From an uncultured Bacteroidales bacterium (lineage in GTDB: Bacteria > Bacteroidota > Bacteroidia > Bacteroidales > P3): DNA of 19,628 nt. The notes beneath the pieces were generated by a model. That model worked only from the letters and a program-made list of their open reading frames with translations, made no database searches and had not been told where the DNA came from. The DNA lies in contig CAMWIS010000013.1 of the NCBI GenBank assembly GCA_947174375.1, forward strand, positions 1-19,628, read 5' to 3'. This document shows, piece by piece, positions 14,466 through 19,628 of the stretch. The first letter of the stretch is position 1. Each line of letters begins with the position of its first letter. Position numbers and translations under genes: made by a program.

Positions 14466-15869
14466 ATGCGGACAACGGATTTGGATATCAGGCATTACGA
14501 CCGGATTTATTTCCTGGGGATAGGCGGCATCGGCATGAGCGCCTTGGCCCTGTATTGTCTGCATGAGGGCAAGCGCGTGGACGGTTACGACCGGGTGGAA
14601 ACGCCCTTGTGCCGTCAGATGGCGGCTTGCGGCGCGCGGATTCATTATCTGGAAGCGCCGGAGCTCGTGCCGTCCGACACGCAGTTGGTTATATATACGC
14701 CCGCCATCCCGTCCGACCACCGCGAATGGGAGGCCTTGCGGGCTTTGGGCGTGCCGATTTACAAGCGGGCGGAGGTGCTCGGCGCCTGCACGCGGCCCTA
14801 TCATACGCTGGCCGTGGCCGGTTCGCACGGCAAGACGACGACTTCCGCGCTCTTGGCCTACCTGCTGCACGAAACCGGCGGCTGTTGCGCCTTTTTGGGC
14901 GGCGTGGCCAAGAACTACGACCGCAATTTCCTATATACGGCGGGCGCGGCCTGGGCCGTGGCCGAGGCCGACGAATACGACCGTTCGTTCCTGCAATTGC
15001 ACCCGCGTTACAGCATCGTCACGGCCATGGATGCCGACCACCTCGACATCTACGGCACGGTGGAAAATATGCGGGCGGCTTTCGCCGAATTCATGCGGCA
15101 GACCGACGCGCAGGGCGGGGTCATCATCAAGGACACGTGGCGGGCTTATGTGCCGGACGTGCCGGTGTACCGCACCTACGGGCTGGAAGCCACGCCCGGT
15201 ACGCAGGTCTATGCGCGCGGCCTGCGCGTGGAAGACGGGGCCTACCGCTTTGACTACGTATCGCCCGACTATATCATCCAAGACCTGCGGCTGACCTATC
15301 CGGGCCGCCACAATGTAGAGAACGCGCTGGCCGCGGTGACGGCCGCTTTGGCCGCCGGCGTCCGTCCCGAAGACATCCGCCGGTTGTTGCCGGGCTTCCG
15401 TGGCGTCAAACGCCGTTTCGACATCCAATACCGGCAGGGCGGCCGGCTGTATATAGACGACTACGCCCACCATCCGGACGAAATCGCCGTCTGTCTGCGC
15501 GCGCTGCGGGAACTCTACCCGCAGCGGTCAATCCGTGTGGCCTTCCAGCCGCACCTTTACAGCCGCACGCGCGATTTGGCCGCCGGTTTCGCACAAAGCC
15601 TGCAATTGGCCGACGAGGTCGTGCTGTTGGATATATACCCTGCGCGTGAAAAGCCGATACCGGGCGTTACCGCCCATAGCATCGGCGACCTGATAAAAGA
15701 CCGTCCCGTCCACTACGCCACCCTGCAGAACGCCGTCGATGTGCTGAACGCGCTGCCGCCCGTGCCCATCCTCGTGACGATGGGGGCCGGCGACATCGAT
15801 ACGCTCGTGGCGCCCTTGCGCGAGGGCTATGAACGCGCGGCCACGGTAAAACCCGCTATGGAAGCATGA
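14466..15869 (+). CDS. murC: UDP-N-acetylmuramate:L-alanine ligase MurC
   Basis: A cytoplasmic ligase adding the first stem residue to UDP-MurNAc. It has 467 residues, full length for the family. Seen: the Rossmann-like UDP-binding start FLGIGGIGMSALALY (about residues 17-31), the P-loop AGSHGKTTTSALL (118-130, Lys123), AEADEYDRSFL, the IVTAMDADHLDIYG block, RRFDI, YIDDYAHHPDEI (the C-domain motif) and FQPHLYSRTRDL. All three Mur domains appear intact, in contrast to the MurD-like gene upstream. It begins 20 bp after murG, and its stop overlaps the ftsQ start as ATGA. Confidence 0.97.
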   Translation: MRTTDLDIRHYDRIYFLGIGGIGMSALALYCLHEGKRVDGYDRVETPLCRQMAACGARIHYLEAPELVPSDTQLVIYTPAIPSDHREWEALRALGVPIYKRAEVLGACTRPYHTLAVAGSHGKTTTSALLAYLLHETGGCCAFLGGVAKNYDRNFLYTAGAAWAVAEADEYDRSFLQLHPRYSIVTAMDADHLDIYGTVENMRAAFAEFMRQTDAQGGVIIKDTWRAYVPDVPVYRTYGLEATPGTQVYARGLRVEDGAYRFDYVSPDYIIQDLRLTYPGRHNVENALAAVTAALAAGVRPEDIRRLLPGFRGVKRRFDIQYRQGGRLYIDDYAHHPDEIAVCLRALRELYPQRSIRVAFQPHLYSRTRDLAAGFAQSLQLADEVVLLDIYPAREKPIPGVTAHSIGDLIKDRPVHYATLQNAVDVLNALPPVPILVTMGAGDIDTLVAPLREGYERAATVKPAMEA

Positions 15870-16600
15870 AACGGCGTGTCAGAAATATCCTGCTTTGGCT
15901 CTTGGGCATCGGCGCGGTCGTGCTGCTGGTGTGGCTCGTCCGTTTTTCCGAACGGCAACGGCTGGCGGCCACGTGCAACGGCTATGAAATCCGCGTTGAC
16001 CGTCAGGGGGGCGTCTATCTGCAAGAGCGCGACATCGAGCAGTGGCTCGACAAGTCGGTGCGCTGGAAAGTGGGGCAGGTGGGCGAACTCGACGCCTCGC
16101 TCATCGAACACATCCTGGACGAAAACCCGTATGTGGGGGACGCCCAGGTCTATTTCACGACCGACGCCACGTTGCACGTAAACGTGCGGCAGCGCGAACC
16201 CTTCCTGCGTGTCTATGCGCCCGACCCGTTCTATTTGGACGAGGACGGACGGCGGTTGCCGGTCAACAACGAATACCCCTGCCGTCTGCGCGTGTGCACG
16301 ATGGAGGGCAAGGCCACCGACGCCCGTTTGGCGCAGGTGTTCAAGATGGAAACCCTGTTGCGGCGCGACAGCCTGCTCGACGCCATGATAGACCAAATCC
16401 ACCTGAACCGCCGGCAGGAATTCGAGCTGATTCCGAAGGTGGGGCGGCAGCGCATCCGGCTCGGCACGTTAGACCGCATGGACGAGAAATTGGCCAACAC
16501 CGTGCTGTTTTACCGCAAAGGGATGCCGCAGAGCGGATGGGAGCGTTACGCCGTATTGGATATGCGTTACCAAGGGCAGATAGTGGCCGTGCGCCGTTAG
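15866..16600 (+). CDS. ftsQ: Cell division protein FtsQ
   Basis: A 244-residue bitopic divisome protein. A short basic cytoplasmic head (MKRRVR) is followed by one transmembrane helix (about residues 7-27, ILLWLLGIGAVVLLVWLV). A POTRA domain follows (about 40-115), recognisable by YLQERDIEQWL, ILDENPYVGDAQVYF and LHVNVRQREPFLRVY. The beta domain makes up the rest, ending YAVLDMRYQGQIVAVRR. FtsQ bridges early and late divisome proteins through FtsL. Sequence identity in the family is low; topology, the POTRA pattern and position between murC and ftsA support the call. Its ATG overlaps the murC stop by 4 bp, suggesting coupled translation. Confidence 0.92.
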   Translation: MKRRVRNILLWLLGIGAVVLLVWLVRFSERQRLAATCNGYEIRVDRQGGVYLQERDIEQWLDKSVRWKVGQVGELDASLIEHILDENPYVGDAQVYFTTDATLHVNVRQREPFLRVYAPDPFYLDEDGRRLPVNNEYPCRLRVCTMEGKATDARLAQVFKMETLLRRDSLLDAMIDQIHLNRRQEFELIPKVGRQRIRLGTLDRMDEKLANTVLFYRKGMPQSGWERYAVLDMRYQGQIVAVRR

Positions 16601-16637
16601 ATATATTATAGTATATAGAAAAATAAAATCAAGAGAT
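16601..16637 (+). promoter_or_regulatory. Very AT-rich leader before ftsA
   Basis: The 37-bp gap between ftsQ and ftsA is almost entirely A/T (ATATATTATAGTATATAG then AAAAATAAAATCAAGAGAT), in sharp contrast to the GC-rich genes around it. The first part is a near-palindrome. It may act as an unstructured translation leader, as is common in Bacteroidota. No TAnnTTTG promoter element is present, so a separate promoter is not supported. Confidence 0.3.
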
Positions 16638-18044
16638 ATGAAAGCAGACGAAGGTAACATTGTCGTGGGTCTGGACATCGGGACGACCAAGGTCGTGGCC
16701 ATGGTCGGCGAACAGGCCGAAAACAACAAAATCAGAATCCTGGGTTACGGACATACCGTTTCGTTCGGGGTGCAGCGCGGTACGGTCATCAACATCGTCA
16801 AGGCCTCCGAAGCCATCCGCGAGGCGGTGGAGATTGCCGAAAAGAACACGAACGTCGATATCCGTTCCGTTTACGTCGGCATCGCCGGACAGCATATCCA
16901 AAGTTACCGTCAGCGCGGTTCCTCCATCCGCTCCAATCCGGATGCGGTCATCACCAAGCAGGAAATCCGCGAACTGCAGAAGTCGATGTTCAACAGTCAG
17001 ACCAATCCGGGCGAGCGCATCATCCACGTCATCCCGCAGACGTTCACGTTAGACCGTCACCAAAATCTGATGGAAAGCGACATCATCGGGATGGTCGGCA
17101 CCAACCTCGAGGCCAACTACCATATCGTGACGGCGCAGGAAGAAGCGGTGAACCTGATTCAGCGGAGCGTCGAGAAAGCGGGCCTGGAACTGGCCGGCTT
17201 CGTGTTGGAACCGATGGTTTCGGCCATGTCGGTATTGAACGACGACGAGAAACAGGCGGGCGTCGTGCTCGTGGATATAGGCGGCGGTACGACCGATGTG
17301 GCCGTCTTTCAAGACAGCGTCATTTGGCATACGGGCGTCATCGCGTTTGCGGGCAACGCCATCACCGACGACATTCAGGAAACCTGCAAGGTGTTGCCGT
17401 TGCAGGCCGAGCGGCTCAAAGTGCAGTACGGCGCGGTGTTGCCGTCGGCCGAAAGCAACAACCTGTATGTAACCACCAGCAGCGTGACCGGCCGTGCGCC
17501 GCGCGAGATTTCCGTCAAGAACCTGATAGAAATCATCAAGGCGCGTATGGAGGAAATCCTGGCGGCCGTGCAATGGGAAATCGAAGAATCGGGCTGCAAG
17601 AATATGCTCGGCGGCGTGGTGCTTACGGGTGGCGGCTCCAAAATGAAGTTCCTGTCGCAGTTGACCGATTACGTCATCGGACGGGAGTCGCGTCTCGGCG
17701 TGCCCACGCGTTATCTGAGCGAGGATTCGCCGGCCGAATTGAGCGACCCGATTTTTGCGACGGCCATCGGTTTGGTCATGTTCGGTCTTTACCGTGAAGC
17801 GGAATTGGCGGAAGATGAAGCCTTGCGCCAGCAGGAACGGGAAGCCCGTATGGCCGAGGTGGAAGCCGCGCGTCAGGAAGAAGAAGCGGCGGCGCAGGCG
17901 GCGGCCGAAAAGGCGGAAGCGGAAGCCCGGGCCGAAGAAAAAGAGGAAAAACCCAAACGCAAGCTGTTCGACTGGACGCAGACGACCAAGGAAATGCTTG
18001 TGAAATGGGTGAAAGACGTGGATGAGGACGACGAATTGAACTAA
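16638..18044 (+). CDS. ftsA: Cell division protein FtsA
   Basis: An actin-fold ATPase that tethers FtsZ to the membrane. It has 468 residues. Seen: phosphate-1 loop GLDIGTTK (11-18), phosphate-2 VDIGGGTTD (212-220) and the adenosine motif VLTGGGSKM (about 328-336). The SHS2/1C insertion lies between residues about 85 and 165. After the core, a strongly Ala/Glu-rich, helix-forming stretch (about 387-437) precedes a basic-amphipathic tail KRKLFDWTQTTKEMLVKWVK (about 438-458), which fits the membrane-targeting helix. The tail linker makes the protein longer than the roughly 420 residues of E. coli FtsA. It lies directly upstream of ftsZ, as in most bacteria. Confidence 0.97.
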   Translation: MKADEGNIVVGLDIGTTKVVAMVGEQAENNKIRILGYGHTVSFGVQRGTVINIVKASEAIREAVEIAEKNTNVDIRSVYVGIAGQHIQSYRQRGSSIRSNPDAVITKQEIRELQKSMFNSQTNPGERIIHVIPQTFTLDRHQNLMESDIIGMVGTNLEANYHIVTAQEEAVNLIQRSVEKAGLELAGFVLEPMVSAMSVLNDDEKQAGVVLVDIGGGTTDVAVFQDSVIWHTGVIAFAGNAITDDIQETCKVLPLQAERLKVQYGAVLPSAESNNLYVTTSSVTGRAPREISVKNLIEIIKARMEEILAAVQWEIEESGCKNMLGGVVLTGGGSKMKFLSQLTDYVIGRESRLGVPTRYLSEDSPAELSDPIFATAIGLVMFGLYREAELAEDEALRQQEREARMAEVEAARQEEEAAAQAAAEKAEAEARAEEKEEKPKRKLFDWTQTTKEMLVKWVKDVDEDDELN

Positions 18045-18048
18045 GCGG

Positions 18049-18078
18049 AAACGGCCGCTCCGGTTTTCCACCGTTTTT
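18049..18078 (+). terminator. Weak terminator-like hairpin between ftsA and ftsZ
   Basis: AAACGG (18049-18054) and CCGTTT (18071-18076) can pair around a 16-nt loop, and the T-tract TTTTT (18074-18078) overlaps the 3' arm. The stem is short. If real, it would partly end transcripts from the long dcw operon and separate ftsZ dosage from it. Confidence 0.3.
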
Positions 18079-18114
18079 AACAGGGCTTGGTGTATAAGTT
18101 ACTGAAAAGGGTGG

Positions 18115-18144
18115 TTTAAGGCGTCTCAGAATAGTGTAATTTTG
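18115..18144 (+). promoter_or_regulatory. Putative ftsZ promoter (Bacteroidota-type)
   Basis: TAATTTTG at 18137-18144 matches the Bacteroidota -7 consensus TAnnTTTG exactly. TTTA at 18115-18118 sits 18 bp upstream as a near-match to the -33 TTTG element. Transcription would begin near 18150 and give a leader of about 27 nt to the ftsZ ATG at 18177. The 132-bp gap is otherwise unusually long for this cluster, supporting a dedicated promoter. Confidence 0.6.
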
Positions 18145-18176
18145 TCCTTATCATCGAAAAATAGGTTAACAACAAT

Positions 18177-19628
18177 ATGGAGAACACGAACAATTACGAC
18201 GACATTCTCTCTTTCGTGGCCCCGAAGGAGAGCGATTCCTACATCAAGGTCATAGGCGTTGGCGGTGGCGGCTGCAATGCAGTCAATCATATGTACCGTC
18301 AGGGCATTGTGGGCGTTAATTTTGTCGTATGCAACACCGATGCGCAGGCTTTGCAGCAAAGCCCGGTGCCGGTCAAACTGCAGTTGGGACGCACGAAAGG
18401 CCTCGGGGCCGGTAACGTGCCGGCTGTGGCGCAGCAGGCCGCGTTGGAAAAGAAAGAGGAAATCAAGGAGATTATTTCCGACAATACGCATATGTTGTTC
18501 GTGACGGCCGGTATGGGCGGCGGCACCGGTACGGGCGCCGCGCCGGTAGTGGCGGCCGTGGCCAAGGAAATCGAACTCGACGACGATGTCAAGGAAATAT
18601 TGGTGGTGGGTATCGTTTCCACGCCTTTCTCTTTCGAAGGCCGCCGGCGTCTGCAACAGGCGCAGGAAGGCATCAAGGAATTGCGTAAATACGTGGACGC
18701 CATCCTCGTCATCAACAACGACAACCTGCGGACGATGGGCGGCAAGATGCCGTTCAAGGACGCTTTGGCCAAGGCCGACGACGTGTTGAGCACGGCGGCC
18801 AAGGGCATTTCCGAAATCATCACGGTACATACGATGATTAACGTCGATTTCCGCGATGTCAATACCGTCATGAGCCAGAGCGGGGTCGCGCTCATGGGCG
18901 TGGGCCGCGCCAACGGCGAGAACCGTGCGCAGGAAGCCATCATGGCGGCTATGGATTCGCCGCTGTTGAACGACAACAGCATCGAGGGCGCGAAAAGCAT
19001 CCTGCTGTGCGTCATCGGTAGCGAAAAGTCGCCCTTGCTGTTGGAAGAAGTCTATGTGGTGGCCGAATTCGTCCGCAGTCATGTGGGCAACGAAGTGGAA
19101 GTCATCTATGGCGCGGGCGCCGACAACTGCGAGGAAGACTACCTGCAGGTAACGCTCGTGGCCACGGGCTTCAACGAAAGAAGCTACGAACAGCAAACGC
19201 GTATGCATCTTGCTGAAATCCGCACCGACGGCACGGAAGTCCGTATAGACGAACGGGCGGAGACCCGCTTGAATGCGCCGGTCATGACCGAACCGGTCGC
19301 GGTGCCGGTTCCCACGCTGACCACGCCGACGGTAGCCACCGTCAAGGAAGAGGAAAAACGCTTGGTGGCTTTGGACGAAACGCCCGCCGCCCCGGTGGAA
19401 ACGCCGGTGGCCACGGTGGAGAAACCCGCCTCGGCGCAGAATTTGGCGCAGGCTTGGTTCGACGATATGTCCTTTGCGCCCGCCGCTGAGGTGGCGGCGC
19501 CGGTTCAGGCCGAAGCCCCGGCTTTTGCGCCTGCCGCCGAAATTAAGGTGCCGGTTCAGGCCGAAGCGCCGGTTTTCGCACCGGCCGCTGAAGTTGCAAC
19601 GCCGGTGGCCGCCGAAGCCCACGTTGAG
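18177..19628 (+). CDS. ftsZ: Cell division GTPase FtsZ (3' end cut by window edge)
   Basis: The tubulin-like GTPase that forms the Z-ring. 484 codons are visible with no stop, so the gene continues past the window. Seen: KVIGVGGGGCNAVNHM (N-terminal nucleotide loop, about residues 23-38), CNTDAQAL (about 48-55), the tubulin signature GGGTGTG (114-120), ILVINNDNL (about 179-187) and the T7 catalytic loop NVDFRD (222-227). The globular core ends near residue 330 (TLVATGF). After it comes a Pro/Ala/Glu/Val-rich linker of more than 150 residues ending in three 17-residue repeats. The conserved C-terminal peptide that contacts FtsA is not reached. The ATG at 18177 is chosen because MENTNNYDDILSFV leads straight into the core. 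Confidence 0.98.
   Translation, partial: MENTNNYDDILSFVAPKESDSYIKVIGVGGGGCNAVNHMYRQGIVGVNFVVCNTDAQALQQSPVPVKLQLGRTKGLGAGNVPAVAQQAALEKKEEIKEIISDNTHMLFVTAGMGGGTGTGAAPVVAAVAKEIELDDDVKEILVVGIVSTPFSFEGRRRLQQAQEGIKELRKYVDAILVINNDNLRTMGGKMPFKDALAKADDVLSTAAKGISEIITVHTMINVDFRDVNTVMSQSGVALMGVGRANGENRAQEAIMAAMDSPLLNDNSIEGAKSILLCVIGSEKSPLLLEEVYVVAEFVRSHVGNEVEVIYGAGADNCEEDYLQVTLVATGFNERSYEQQTRMHLAEIRTDGTEVRIDERAETRLNAPVMTEPVAVPVPTLTTPTVATVKEEEKRLVALDETPAAPVETPVATVEKPASAQNLAQAWFDDMSFAPAAEVAAPVQAEAPAFAPAAEIKVPVQAEAPVFAPAAEVATPVAAEAHVE
19473..19625 (+). repeat. Three 51-bp in-frame repeats in the FtsZ linker
   Basis: Positions 19473-19523, 19524-19574 and 19575-19625 each encode a 17-residue unit of the pattern FAPAAE(V/I)xxPVxAEA(P/H)(A/V). 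Units 1 and 2 share the ending PVQAEAP; unit 3 has PVAAEAH. Further copies may follow beyond the window edge. The repeat units code for the disordered C-terminal linker. Confidence 0.85.

Noticed and set aside
1..19628. Mobile elements, CRISPR arrays, tRNA or rRNA genes
   Set aside because: No transposase, integrase, regularly spaced repeats, tRNA-like cloverleaf or rRNA sequence was recognised; the window is almost fully occupied by housekeeping genes.

Overview
The window is a high-GC (roughly 60% by eye) chromosomal segment from a member of the Bacteroidota, most likely order Bacteroidales. Evidence for this is the dcw gene order (mraZ-rsmH-ftsL-pbp2-murE-mraY-[murD slot]-ftsW-murG-murC-ftsQ-ftsA-ftsZ, with no murF or ddl), a PASTA-bearing division PBP, an MraY with a long hydrophilic insertion, promoter elements of the Bacteroidota TAnnTTTG type, and paired glycine/ornithine-lipid-type acyltransferases. 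I cannot name a genus.

Layout. Positions 1-2854 hold a minus-strand block: a PlsC-type acyltransferase (GlsA-like), a GNAT/hemolysin-type N-acyltransferase (GlsB-like), an alpha/beta hydrolase of the monoacylglycerol-lipase type, and the first 13 codons of a probable engB/ysxC GTPase. The genes are packed 1-17 bp apart and look like one operon with a lipid theme. A short divergent promoter region (2855-2940) separates this block from the monocistronic plus-strand fhs gene (formate-tetrahydrofolate ligase), which ends in a strong intrinsic terminator. A 322-bp gap (4612-4933) carries two terminator-type hairpins, a 12-bp tandem repeat and the putative mraZ promoter.

From 4934 to the right edge runs the dcw cluster on the plus strand. 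MraZ and RsmH open it. FtsL and PBP2/FtsI follow, then the Mur ligases and lipid-linked steps (MurE, MraY, MurG, MurC), the SEDS glycosyltransferase FtsW, and finally the divisome proteins FtsQ, FtsA and FtsZ. Many junctions overlap (ftsL/ftsI 23 bp, ftsI/murE 19 bp, murC/ftsQ 4 bp), implying translational coupling. ftsZ has its own 132-bp upstream region with a good Bacteroidota-type promoter, and it runs off the right edge inside a long disordered linker.

The outstanding oddity is at 11508-12056, exactly where murD belongs. The gene there is an intact 182-codon ORF encoding only the C-terminal domain of MurD. The UDP-binding and ATPase domains are absent, and the family's catalytic and ligand-binding motifs are replaced, although the fold-level spacing is kept without gaps. 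It looks like a maintained MurD-derived pseudoenzyme. Because MurC and MurE on either side of the MurD step look intact, a real D-glutamate-adding enzyme must be encoded elsewhere or replaced.
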